From Fodinicurvata sediminis DSM 21159 (lineage in GTDB: Bacteria; Pseudomonadota; Alphaproteobacteria; Kiloniellales; DSM-21159), in the NCBI RefSeq assembly GCF_000420625.1, contig NZ_ATVH01000013.1, positions 496,001 to 560,000 on the forward strand: a DNA stretch of 64,000 bases, written 5' to 3'. Each line of letters opens with the position of its first letter. Position 1 is the stretch's first letter. Below, piece by piece: positions 1 to 8,030 of this stretch. Below the pieces are notes generated by a model. That model ran no database searches. It was not told the origin of the DNA and saw only the letters and a list, made by a program, of their open reading frames with translations. Made by a program: the position numbers and the translations under genes.

Positions 1-2
1 TG

Positions 3-707
3 GCCCTGGTGCCCACCGACTTCCCGCAGCTGCCGGGCGCCGAGGTGCAGGGCGGCATGACCCCGGCCAAGGAAGTGGGCGGCGATTTCTTCGATTTCTT
101 CCAGATCACCGAGGACAGCTATGCCCTGATGGTGGGCGATGTCTCGGGCAAGGGCGTGCCTGCCGCGCTGTTCATGGCCATTTCGCGCACTTTGCTGCGC
201 GCTACGGCGCGCTATGAACGCGACCCCGCACGCTGCGTGAAGAGCGTCAACGACCTGCTGGCCAGCGAGAACGAGCAGATGCTGTTCGTGACCCTGTTCT
301 ATGCCATCATCAATGTGCGCACGGGCCGCCTGGACTATGTCAACGCCGGGCACAATCCGCCGCTGCTGGTGGATGACAAGGGCCAGAGCCGCTATCTGCC
401 GTCCACGGGCGACATGGCGCTGGCCGTCATGGACGATGTGGGCTTCACCAACGAAACGCTGGAGCTGCAGCCGGACGAGACGCTCCTGGTCTTCACTGAC
501 GGCATCACCGAGGCCTTCAACAGCGAAGACGAGGCCTACGGTGAGGACCGTCTTCAGGCCGTTGCCGAAGACCTGCAGAAGGGGGGCGGCAGTGTCGCCG
601 GCTGGGTCGGCGGCCTGATGGAGGATCTGGAAGCTTTCGTGGGCGAAGCCGAACAGTCGGACGACATCACCTATCTGGCGATCCGCACGCGTTCCGGAGA
701 GTTATAG
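3..707 (+). CDS. SpoIIE/RsbU-type PP2C serine phosphatase, 3' part only
   Basis: The reading frame is open at the left window edge, so only the C-terminal phosphatase domain (about 234 residues) is seen. It carries the metal-binding aspartate motifs of the PPM/SpoIIE family in order: EVGGDFFDFF, VGDVSGKGVPAALFM, DYVNAGHNPPLL, LVFTDGITEAFN and QSDDITYLAIR. Such proteins dephosphorylate anti-sigma-factor antagonists in partner-switching stress responses, usually behind an N-terminal sensor (HAMP, GAF or receiver domain) that would lie upstream of the window. No anti-sigma or STAS partner gene follows. The next gene is convergent. Confidence 0.85.
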   Translation, partial: ALVPTDFPQLPGAEVQGGMTPAKEVGGDFFDFFQITEDSYALMVGDVSGKGVPAALFMAISRTLLRATARYERDPARCVKSVNDLLASENEQMLFVTLFYAIINVRTGRLDYVNAGHNPPLLVDDKGQSRYLPSTGDMALAVMDDVGFTNETLELQPDETLLVFTDGITEAFNSEDEAYGEDRLQAVAEDLQKGGGSVAGWVGGLMEDLEAFVGEAEQSDDITYLAIRTRSGEL

Positions 708-744
708 GAGACTCATAGGAGCAGCGGACGTTTCAACGGGGCGG

Positions 745-1701
745 CTAAAAGGTCTTTCCCACGATCCGGCTGCGCCAAAGCGCAAGGATATGACGGGGCA
801 GACGGCCGTCGATGACGGCCAGGCCCAGGGCGATCAGGCCCATGCCGGCAAAGTGCTGGGGCGCCAGGCGTTCGCCCAGGACCAGGGCCCCCAGAAGGAT
901 GGCCGTCACCGGAACCAGGAAGGTGACCAGTTGCACCGAGGTGGCGCCGGCCAGCGACAGGATCCGGAAATAGAGGATATAGGCCAGGGCCGTCGAGAGC
1001 AGGGCCAGGGCCAGAATCGCCAGCCAGACTTCTGCCGGTGGCAGGTCCAAAGTGAAGGGGCGGTCAACCAGAAGCGCCAGCGGCACCAGGATCAGGCTGG
1101 ACATGGTGACCTGTCCCGTGGCCGTCATCAGGGGATGGACGCCCAGGTCCCGGAAGCGTCGGCCAAAGACCGCGGCGCTGGCATAAGACAGGGCCGCGCC
1201 CAGGATCGCCAGCTGGGCCAGGGCACTGGCCTCGCGCCCTGTCAGGACAGCGGGGCCGATCATCACGACGGTGCCGACCAGGCCGACGAAGACGCCTGAC
1301 AGCTTCAAACCGGTGACGCGCTCGTCGGCCAGGAAAATGCCGGCCAGGACCACGGTGAACAGTGGGGTGGTGGCATTCAGGATGGAAGCCAGGCCGGAGG
1401 CGATCTGGGATTGCCCCCAGACGATCAGCGAGAAGGGAATGGCGTTGTTGAACACGCCCATCACCAGGAAGGCCCGCCAGATGGCGGGCGAACGGGGCAG
1501 TGTGACGCCCCGCAGAAGGCAGACGCACCAGAGGGCCGACGCGGCAAGGCCCAGGCGCAGGGCCACGATTGTCAGCGGCGGCAGGCTCTTGACCGCGACC
1601 CCCACGAAGAAGAAGGCCCCGCCCCACAGAAGGGAGAGGGTCACCAGCAGGCCCCAGGTTCCTGGGGTCATGGAGCCCTGGGACTGGATGTTCGGGGCCA
1701 T
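745..1701 (-). CDS. EamA/DMT-family permease (drug/metabolite exporter)
   Basis: A 318-residue inner-membrane protein made of two EamA repeats with about ten hydrophobic segments. The first repeat begins WGLLVTLSLLWGGAFFFVGV. The second begins near LAILGAALSYASAAVFGRRF. The family exports amino acids, nucleotides or small metabolites; the substrate cannot be read from the sequence. The start at 1701 (MAPNIQ) is preceded by a GAGGAGG Shine-Dalgarno 8 nt upstream. The frame stays open further upstream, but that Arg/Ser-rich stretch overlaps the divergent serine hydrolase gene and is not believed. Confidence 0.88.
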   Translation of the reverse strand: MAPNIQSQGSMTPGTWGLLVTLSLLWGGAFFFVGVAVKSLPPLTIVALRLGLAASALWCVCLLRGVTLPRSPAIWRAFLVMGVFNNAIPFSLIVWGQSQIASGLASILNATTPLFTVVLAGIFLADERVTGLKLSGVFVGLVGTVVMIGPAVLTGREASALAQLAILGAALSYASAAVFGRRFRDLGVHPLMTATGQVTMSSLILVPLALLVDRPFTLDLPPAEVWLAILALALLSTALAYILYFRILSLAGATSVQLVTFLVPVTAILLGALVLGERLAPQHFAGMGLIALGLAVIDGRLPRHILALWRSRIVGKTF

Positions 1702-1828
1702 CGGGGCCTCCTCCTCATGAGCGTGTGTGGAGCCTGCCGCGGAGCATAGACGGTGACGGTCGCCCCTGCCTTCCCGTTTCTTGCAGGTCTGCCTTGATCC
1801 TCGGCCGCGCCGCGCCAAATCCTGTTTC

Positions 1829-2851
1829 ATGCATCTGCCGAGACGACGATTCCTGCAACTGGGCCTGCTGGCCACTGCCCTTGCCGCACCGCCTGTGGGG
1901 ACGACCCGGGCGTCGGAGCGGACCGGCCTGGACGCGGCGATCGAGCGCGCCCGGGGCCTCGACCGGCTGCAAGGCCTGATCGTGGCACAGCAGGGCCGAA
2001 TCCTGGTCGACCGGGCCCTGCGCGGGCCGGCGCTCGACCAGGCAGTCAACGTGAAATCCGTGGCCAAGACGGTGATCGCGGCCCTGGTGGGAGCGGCCGT
2101 TCGTCGGGGCGTTCTTGAGGGACCCGATCAGCCGATTGCGTCCTTGCTGGGAGAGCTGGTGCCGGACGGAGCAGATGCGCAGATACAAGAGGTGACGATC
2201 GGCAACCTGCTGTCCATGCAGGCCGGGCTGGAACGCACGTCGGGCCAGAACTACGGCGCCTGGGTGACCAGCCCGAACTGGGTCCGCCATGCCCTGACCC
2301 GTCCCTTCGTGGCGGAGCCCGGTGGCGAGATGCTCTATTCCAGCGGAAACTCGCACCTTCTGTCCGTCATCCTGACACGGGCCAGCGGGCGCAGCACCCT
2401 GGCGCTGGCCCGGGACTGGCTGGGAGCCCCGCTCGGGATCTCCATCCCCGCCTGGCAACAGGATCCCCAGGGCTATTACTTCGGCGGCAACAACATGGCG
2501 CTGGCACCGCGCGCCTTGCTCCAGCTGGGCGAACTCTACCGCCTGGGCGGGCGCCTGGAGGGGGACCCCGTCTTTTCCGAATCCTGGGTCGAGACCTCCT
2601 GGCAACAGCGGGGGCGGTCACGCTGGACCGGAGATCACTATGGCTATGGCTGGTTTATCCGCTCCATGGGTGGTCGACGTGTCTATTATGCCTGGGGCTA
2701 TGGCGGCCAGATGGTTTATGTGATCCCCGAACTGGATGCGACCCTGGTCATCACCTCGGACAGCAGCCAACCCTCCGGAGCCAGCGGTTATGTCCGGCGC
2801 CTGCATGCACTTGTGGAACGCAGCTTCTTGCCAGTTTTCGAAGCTGCGTGA
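1829..2851 (+). CDS. Exported beta-lactamase-fold serine hydrolase
   Basis: About 340 residues. The N-terminus has a twin-arginine-like signal (RRRFLQLGLLATALA), so the protein is probably periplasmic or lipid-anchored. The class C beta-lactamase/esterase catalytic motif is visible as Ser77-Val-Ala-Lys80 (VNVKSVAKTV). A YSSGNSHLL motif takes the place of the Tyr-x-Asn element, and a GYGWFI segment is typical of this fold. Relatives include EstB-type esterases and 6-aminohexanoate-dimer hydrolases, so true beta-lactam resistance should not be assumed. Start 1829 places the Tat motif at the N-terminus; an in-frame ATG lies 48 nt upstream. It converges with the aconitase X small-subunit gene, only 13 nt away. 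Confidence 0.8.
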   Translation: MHLPRRRFLQLGLLATALAAPPVGTTRASERTGLDAAIERARGLDRLQGLIVAQQGRILVDRALRGPALDQAVNVKSVAKTVIAALVGAAVRRGVLEGPDQPIASLLGELVPDGADAQIQEVTIGNLLSMQAGLERTSGQNYGAWVTSPNWVRHALTRPFVAEPGGEMLYSSGNSHLLSVILTRASGRSTLALARDWLGAPLGISIPAWQQDPQGYYFGGNNMALAPRALLQLGELYRLGGRLEGDPVFSESWVETSWQQRGRSRWTGDHYGYGWFIRSMGGRRVYYAWGYGGQMVYVIPELDATLVITSDSSQPSGASGYVRRLHALVERSFLPVFEAA

Positions 2852-2864
2852 GACCGCCGGGCCA

Positions 2865-3284
2865 TTATTTCGAGGGGCGAAGAAGCAGACGGCCGTCGGC
2901 GGCGATCTCGGCCGGCTGCCCGCTGTTCAGGCCGGACAGTGCGGTTTCCTGCAACAGAAGGGCGGGCACGGGTGAATGGTCCAGCTCCTCGGCAACGACG
3001 CTCCCCAACAGCAGGATGGCGTCCGTCTGTCCCAGCACAAGGCCGGCGGGTGCATGACCGCTGGCAATCAGCTCCAGCAGCACAGACGACGAGGACGACG
3101 AGCCGATGGCTCGCGGCAGGACCAGGAGGGTTCCGCTGACGTTTGCACCGCACTGGGGGTGGCGCGTGGAAATGATCTGTCCATTGGCGGGATCGACACC
3201 GCCCCAGAAACTGAGCGGTTCTGTCAGGACGAGGAGCGGCCCCTGGGCCGCTCCGGCAATAAGGATTTCACCCTGCAGTTCCAT
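2865..3284 (-). CDS. Aconitase X small (swivel) subunit, DUF126
   Basis: A 139-residue protein matching the aconitase X swivel domain: the GPLLVLTEPLSFWGGVDP segment, the ISTRHPQCGANVSGTLLVLP stretch, and the SSSSS/VLLELI region that forms part of the active site. It partners with the catalytic subunit encoded 3 nt upstream. Together they form a dehydratase; characterised bacterial two-subunit AcnX enzymes dehydrate cis-3-hydroxy-L-proline to pyrroline-2-carboxylate. It is the last gene of the minus-strand TRAP operon. Confidence 0.88.
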   Translation of the reverse strand: MELQGEILIAGAAQGPLLVLTEPLSFWGGVDPANGQIISTRHPQCGANVSGTLLVLPRAIGSSSSSSVLLELIASGHAPAGLVLGQTDAILLLGSVVAEELDHSPVPALLLQETALSGLNSGQPAEIAADGRLLLRPSK

Positions 3285-3287
3285 GAT

Positions 3288-4547
3288 TCAGGCGCTCCAG
3301 AGGCTCTCGTCACGCACCACGCGCCCGGCGACCGCGCTTTCCACGCAGTCGGAGAGGCTGCCGTAAAGCACGTCATAGCCTGTGTTGCCGGGGGCGTAAT
3401 GGGCGAACTTGCCGGAGTTGGTCATCAGCACGCCGGAGAAACCTTCCAGGATGGGCGTGACCACCACACAAGTATCGGCAACGATATTGATTCCCGCTCT
3501 TTCCAGCTCCTGCAGCAGATCTTCGGCCTCGAGCTGTTCGATCACATGCCGCCCGGTACAGGCATGGAAGGGAACCTGGCTTCTGCGGCCATCCAGCAGG
3601 TGTAAAAGCTGTTTGAATTCGGAATGCGAAAAATGCGGGCTGCCCACCGCGATGGCGTCCAGTTCTGTGCCCTCAACGGTTGACAGGCTGTCGCGTGCGA
3701 CCAGCAGGTCGGCGGCCGTCGGGCGTAGAACCTCAGCTGGCGGCTGGCCCCCAAGGGCTGTCTCTGCGTTAGGCGCTTCGGGGGTCAGTCCGGCGGCATG
3801 GAAGAGGGCCACCGAACCACTGGAGGCTGCCGCCGCGCCAAAGGCCTTGAGGTTATCCTCCGAAACGGCTTGTGGCAGGCCGTCGATGACACCGATCGCC
3901 TCACCGGCCGCACGGCCATACCAGGCGCCCAGGACCGGAAAGAAGACGTCCAGCTTCTTCAGCTTCTCAGGAATCGCAGAGGTATCGACCAGCAACGTCG
4001 CGCGCCGGTTCTCCGGCAGGTGCAGGCCAGTGGCCGGCGCCCGGCCGGTGATGGCGCAGCAGAGGTCGAGGAAATCGCCGTAGCGGTTGCTGCGTGCGCC
4101 CAGGATCGAGTTGACGAAGGCCACGGCATTGCTCTCGCCCCAGGCCACGTCCTCGCCACATTCTGGGCGATGGCCGGCCTGGTAGGGGGCGCAGGTCCAG
4201 GTGGCGCGGCAGCCCAGGGCCTCATGCGCACGCATGAGCCTGAGCGCCATATCGCGCTGGTGGCTGTCGAGGCGCACCTGCTGCGGACGCAACAGGTCCA
4301 GGGCGCCGACGTTGAGGGTGGTGGGCACCGTCACCTCGGCGCCGCCCTCGACGAGCTTCTCGGCGAAGGCAACACCGCTGTCGCCATGATAGAGGCAACC
4401 GTCGATGTGGCTGGAGGCAATGGGGATCAGGCGCTCAGCGCCCAGAAGGCGGGCGCTTTCGGCCAGGATGCGCAGGGCCATGGTCCGGCCCGGCCCGCCG
4501 TGCCCCGCGGCTATGGCCTGTTCTTCAGCGGTGAGCGTGACGGCCAT
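3288..4547 (-). CDS. Aconitase X catalytic subunit (DUF521)
   Basis: A 419-residue large subunit of the aconitase X family, the length expected for split bacterial AcnX. Diagnostic stretches are CAPYQAGHRPECGEDVAWG, FVNSILGARSNRYGDF, DLCCAITGRAP and IVADTCVVVTP; these include the cysteines that hold the iron-sulfur centre in characterised members. The likely reaction is dehydration of a hydroxy acid or hydroxyproline. The best studied bacterial relatives act on cis-3-hydroxy-L-proline, but no proline racemase or pyrroline-2-carboxylate reductase gene is in the window to confirm this. It lies 10 nt downstream of pmbA and 3 nt upstream of the small subunit, so it is translationally linked to both. 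Confidence 0.88.
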   Translation of the reverse strand: MAVTLTAEEQAIAAGHGGPGRTMALRILAESARLLGAERLIPIASSHIDGCLYHGDSGVAFAEKLVEGGAEVTVPTTLNVGALDLLRPQQVRLDSHQRDMALRLMRAHEALGCRATWTCAPYQAGHRPECGEDVAWGESNAVAFVNSILGARSNRYGDFLDLCCAITGRAPATGLHLPENRRATLLVDTSAIPEKLKKLDVFFPVLGAWYGRAAGEAIGVIDGLPQAVSEDNLKAFGAAAASSGSVALFHAAGLTPEAPNAETALGGQPPAEVLRPTAADLLVARDSLSTVEGTELDAIAVGSPHFSHSEFKQLLHLLDGRRSQVPFHACTGRHVIEQLEAEDLLQELERAGINIVADTCVVVTPILEGFSGVLMTNSGKFAHYAPGNTGYDVLYGSLSDCVESAVAGRVVRDESLWSA

Positions 4548-4557
4548 GGAGGCTTGC

Positions 4558-5901
4558 CTATGATCCGGCCACCATCATGCCGTCCACACGGATCGTGGGC
4601 GCATCGATGCCGTAGATCATCTTCAGATCGCTGGCCGGTGTCAGGTTCGCAAACATGTCCTTCAGGTTGCCGGCGATGGTGGCCTCGCTGACCGGGTGAG
4701 TCAGCTTGCCGTCCTTGATCCAATAGCCCGAGGCACCGCGGCTATAGTCGCCGGTGACACCGTTGACGCCCATGCCGATCATCTCGGTGACATAGAAGCC
4801 GTCCTCGATATCGGCAATCATCTCCTCTGGACTCTGCTGGCCGGGCTCCAGGTAGACGTTGCTGGCCGAGGGTCCCGGCGGGCTCGAGATGCCGCGGCTG
4901 GCGTGGCCCGTGGGTTCCAGGCCCAATTGCCGGGCCGAGGAGAGGTCGAGCAACCAGGTGGTCAGGCGCCCGTCCTCGATCAGGTTCCAGGTCCGTGTCG
5001 GCAGGCCCTCGCTGTCGAAGGGCTTGGAGCGCAGGCCGCGCTTGCGGTGCGGTTCGTCGATGATGCGGATGCCCTCGGCGAAGACCGGCTGGTTCATGCG
5101 GTCCTTCAGGAAAGAGGTGCCGCGCGCGATTGAGGGGCCTGAGATGGCCCCCAGGAAGTGACGCAGCAGGCTGTTGGCCACCCGGGATTCATAAACGATG
5201 GGCACGCGCCCGGTCTTCGGCTTGACCGGGTTCAGGCGCTTCACCGCTCGTTCCCCGGCACGCCGGCCGACGACGGCAGGGTCTTCCAGGTCCTGGGCGA
5301 AGACCTTGCTGGAGAAATCATAATCCCGCTGCATGTCCAAACCTTCGCCGGCCAGAACCGAGGCGCCCACGGAATGGCTGGACACGCGATAGCTGCCTGT
5401 GAAGCCGTTGCTGGCGGCCAGCGAGACGCGGGTCATGCCCCAGCCGGCCTCGGCGCCTTCGGAATTGGTCACGCCCTCGACGGCACGGGCGGCCTCCTCG
5501 CAGAGCCGGGCGCGTTCGATCAGGTCTTCCGGGCTGGGCTCCGCGGGATCGCAGGACTCCACATCGGGGATCTGGCGGGCCAGTTGCTCCGTATCGGCCA
5601 GGCCGCAGTAGGGATCCTCCGGCACGACCCGGGCCATGGTCACGGCGCGGTCCACCAGCTCGTCCAGGGCCTTGGGTCCCAGATCCGTGGACGAGACGAT
5701 GGCCTGCCGCTGTCCAATGAAGACGCGCAGACCGACGTCCTGGCTTTCCTCGCGCTCAAGCTGTTCCAGTTCACCCATGCGTTGGGCATGACTGAGCGCG
5801 GTGGAACGGGCCACCAGGGCATCAGCACTGTCGGCACCGGCGGCACGGGCCTTGCGGATCAGGTCTTCAAGCAAAGCGGGATCTTGCGTTTCCGAGGTCA
5901 T
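4558..5901 (-). CDS. pmbA: PmbA/TldE-family metallopeptidase-like protein
   Basis: A 447-residue member of the TldD/PmbA family. The N-terminal domain (residues about 1-190) and the C-terminal domain with SLPTRTWNLIEDGRLTTWLL-like sequence and the terminal SGYWIKDGKLTHPVSEATIA block are characteristic. PmbA (TldE) lacks the zinc motif of TldD, with which it forms a protease complex that degrades unfolded or leader peptides. No tldD is present here. Its position between the TRAP transporter and aconitase X genes is odd for a housekeeping protease subunit and may mean a paralogue with a private role. Confidence 0.85.
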   Translation of the reverse strand: MTSETQDPALLEDLIRKARAAGADSADALVARSTALSHAQRMGELEQLEREESQDVGLRVFIGQRQAIVSSTDLGPKALDELVDRAVTMARVVPEDPYCGLADTEQLARQIPDVESCDPAEPSPEDLIERARLCEEAARAVEGVTNSEGAEAGWGMTRVSLAASNGFTGSYRVSSHSVGASVLAGEGLDMQRDYDFSSKVFAQDLEDPAVVGRRAGERAVKRLNPVKPKTGRVPIVYESRVANSLLRHFLGAISGPSIARGTSFLKDRMNQPVFAEGIRIIDEPHRKRGLRSKPFDSEGLPTRTWNLIEDGRLTTWLLDLSSARQLGLEPTGHASRGISSPPGPSASNVYLEPGQQSPEEMIADIEDGFYVTEMIGMGVNGVTGDYSRGASGYWIKDGKLTHPVSEATIAGNLKDMFANLTPASDLKMIYGIDAPTIRVDGMMVAGS

Positions 5902-5995
5902 GTCACTTGTCTTTTGTGAAAGGGTGCTGGCGAGGTCTCCCTATCACATGGACCCTGAGGGGCCAATGCGCCAGTCCTCGATGCCTGCTTGGCGG

Positions 5996-7294
5996 TCAGT
6001 TCATCTGTTGCGGCAGCCAGGTGGCGATTTCCGGGAAGACCACGACCAGGACAACGGAGAGCAACAGGATCAGGAAGAACGGCAGGGCCGCCAGGGCGAC
6101 CTTGAAGATGTTGCGTCCCGTCAGGCCCTGGAGGACGAAGAGATTGAAGCCCACCGGCGGCGTGATCTGGCTCATCTCCACGACCAGCACCACGTAGATG
6201 CCGAACCAGATGCGGTCCAGGCCGGCCGCGTCGATCATCGGCAGGATGACGGCGGTGGTCAGCACGACGATGGAGATGCCGTCCAGGAAACAGCCCAGCA
6301 CCACGAAGAAGATCGTCAGCGCTGCAATGAGTGCGTAGGGCGACAGCTCCATGGCCGCGATCCAGCTGGCCAGTTCGCGCGGAATGCCGGTAAAGCCCAT
6401 GGCCACCGACAGGAAGGCGGCGCCGGCCAGGATGAAGGCGATCATGCACGACGTGCGCGTTGCCCCCAACAGGCCGTCCAGGAAGGTCTTCCAGGTCAGG
6501 CTGCCGGAAAACCACGACAACAGCAGCGAGAAGAGAACTCCGAGCGAGGCGGCGTCTGTGGGGCTGGCCACGCCGAAATAGATCGAAGCGATCACGCCGA
6601 AGATGATCATCAGCACCGGAATCAGGCGGCGCGAGGCCTTCAAGCGTTCCCGGATCGGGATGCGCGGCTCCGCTGGGGGTGTGCGCGAAGGATTGAGCGC
6701 GGACCAGAGCATGACATAGCCCATGAAGAGGCTGACCAGCATGATGCCGGGCAGGACACCGGCAATGAAGAGCCGCGAAATGGATTCCTCGATGGCCACG
6801 CCATAGACGATCAGGATGATCGAGGGCGGGATCAGCAGGCCAAGCGTACCGGACCCGGCCAGGGTGCCGATCATCATCTGCTCGTCGTAGCCACGCTTCT
6901 TCAGCTCGGGCAGGGACATCTTTCCGATGGTCGCCACCGTGGCGGCCGAGGAGCCGGACACCGCGGCAAAGATTCCGCAGCCCAGGATGTTCACATGCAT
7001 CAGGCGGCCCGGTAGCCGTGCCATCCAGGGCGAGAGCCCGCCAAAGAGATCCTCGGACAGGCGCGAGCGGAAGAGGATTTCGCCCATCCAGATGAACATG
7101 GGCAGGGCGGCCAATGACCACTTTGTCGAGGCGCTCCAGGCATTGGTGGCCAAGGCCTGGCCAACTGGCACCGAGGTGAAGAGTTCAATGGCGAGATACC
7201 CGACCGCCAGTAGGGAAAAGGCAACCCAGACACCGCTGGCCAGCAGGCCCAGAAGCGCAATGACCAGAACGCCGGAGAGTATCAGCTGATCCAT
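5996..7294 (-). CDS. dctM: TRAP transporter large permease (DctM)
   Basis: A 432-residue, strongly hydrophobic protein with about 12 membrane segments. It has the DctM signatures: GSGTLGLLIPPSIILIVYG, GCGIFAAVSGSSAATVATIG and a C-terminal ITPPVGFNLFVLQGLTG. It is the ion-coupled channel subunit of a tripartite ATP-independent periplasmic transporter that works with the DctQ subunit and DctP binding protein encoded upstream. It starts 15 nt after dctQ. A 94-nt gap separates it from pmbA. Confidence 0.93.
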   Translation of the reverse strand: MDQLILSGVLVIALLGLLASGVWVAFSLLAVGYLAIELFTSVPVGQALATNAWSASTKWSLAALPMFIWMGEILFRSRLSEDLFGGLSPWMARLPGRLMHVNILGCGIFAAVSGSSAATVATIGKMSLPELKKRGYDEQMMIGTLAGSGTLGLLIPPSIILIVYGVAIEESISRLFIAGVLPGIMLVSLFMGYVMLWSALNPSRTPPAEPRIPIRERLKASRRLIPVLMIIFGVIASIYFGVASPTDAASLGVLFSLLLSWFSGSLTWKTFLDGLLGATRTSCMIAFILAGAAFLSVAMGFTGIPRELASWIAAMELSPYALIAALTIFFVVLGCFLDGISIVVLTTAVILPMIDAAGLDRIWFGIYVVLVVEMSQITPPVGFNLFVLQGLTGRNIFKVALAALPFFLILLLSVVLVVVFPEIATWLPQQMN

Positions 7295-7309
7295 GGAGTC
7301 TGTCCTGCT

Positions 7310-7909
7310 TTAGCGGGCGGTCGAGGAAGGGGTGGACTCCGTGGATCCGGAGGTTTCGTCGCTTGTCTGCTCCAGCAGTCCCTCAGCATCTGCATAGCTG
7401 GGCCGCTTGCCAAGGAACACGCGCAGGGTCTCGTCCAGCAGGGCCAGGGTCAGGATCACCAGCCCAGCGACCATCGCGCTCTGGGGAATCCACAGCGGAA
7501 CGGCAACCAGGCCGCCAGATACGTCGTTGAAGCGGTAGGAATCGTGGACCAGGGAGAACATATGTAGCGTGAAATAGCCGGCCAGGAGTGTGGCCACGCC
7601 ACAGCACCAGACCTCGACCCAGCGCCGCAGTCCCTGGGGCAGATGCTGGACCACCAGGCTGACCCGGATATGGCTGCCTTCCTTGAAGGTGTAGGCCAGC
7701 GCGAAAAAGGTCGCGGCGGCCAGGAAATAGCCGGAAAAACGGGCATAGCCGGATATCTGCAGGCCGTAGGCCTTGCCGATCAATACTCCCAGGATCTCGT
7801 CGATCAGCCCGAGCGTGACCTGGATGATCACCACCGCGAAGATTGTGAAGAGAAAGAAGGCCGCTATGTAGCCGCTGAGTTTATAGATGCGGTCAAGAAG
7901 ACGGCGCAT
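7310..7909 (-). CDS. dctQ: TRAP transporter small permease (DctQ)
   Basis: About 199 residues with four predicted membrane segments, the first in YIAAFFLFTIFAVVIIQVTL and the last near SAMVAGLVILTLALL. This is the usual size and layout for DctQ, which stabilises the large subunit and docks the binding protein. Start 7909 (MRRLLDR) is chosen because DctQ proteins begin just before the first helix and an AGGG lies upstream. An upstream ATG at 8008 would add 33 residues from the hairpin region and is unlikely. Confidence 0.88.
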   Translation of the reverse strand: MRRLLDRIYKLSGYIAAFFLFTIFAVVIIQVTLGLIDEILGVLIGKAYGLQISGYARFSGYFLAAATFFALAYTFKEGSHIRVSLVVQHLPQGLRRWVEVWCCGVATLLAGYFTLHMFSLVHDSYRFNDVSGGLVAVPLWIPQSAMVAGLVILTLALLDETLRVFLGKRPSYADAEGLLEQTSDETSGSTESTPSSTAR

Positions 7910-7969
7910 TGCCACAATTCCCTGCAGTAGATTGGGAGTGACTGGAACAGGGTAACCCCTAAGCCAAAA

Positions 7970-8003
7970 GGCGTGGCCGCCGGTCGATAACCGGGGCCAC
8001 GCC
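7970..8003 (-). terminator. Intercistronic stem-loop between dctP and dctQ
   Basis: GGCGTGGCC (7970-7978) pairs perfectly with GGCCACGCC (7995-8003). An inner CCGG/CCGG pair extends the stem, which closes on a 7-nt loop. On the transcribed minus strand the stem is followed by TTTTGG, so it resembles a leaky terminator or an mRNA-stabilising hairpin. It would let dctP be expressed well above the permease genes, as is common for binding-protein operons. Confidence 0.6.
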
Positions 8004-8030
8004 TGCATGGCATGGAGCTAGGCGCCCGGA

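Noticed and set aside
1829-2851. Calling the serine hydrolase an antibiotic-resistance beta-lactamase
   Set aside because: Only the general fold motifs are present; the Tyr-x-Asn and Lys-Thr-Gly elements of class C enzymes are not clear, so an esterase-like role is as likely.
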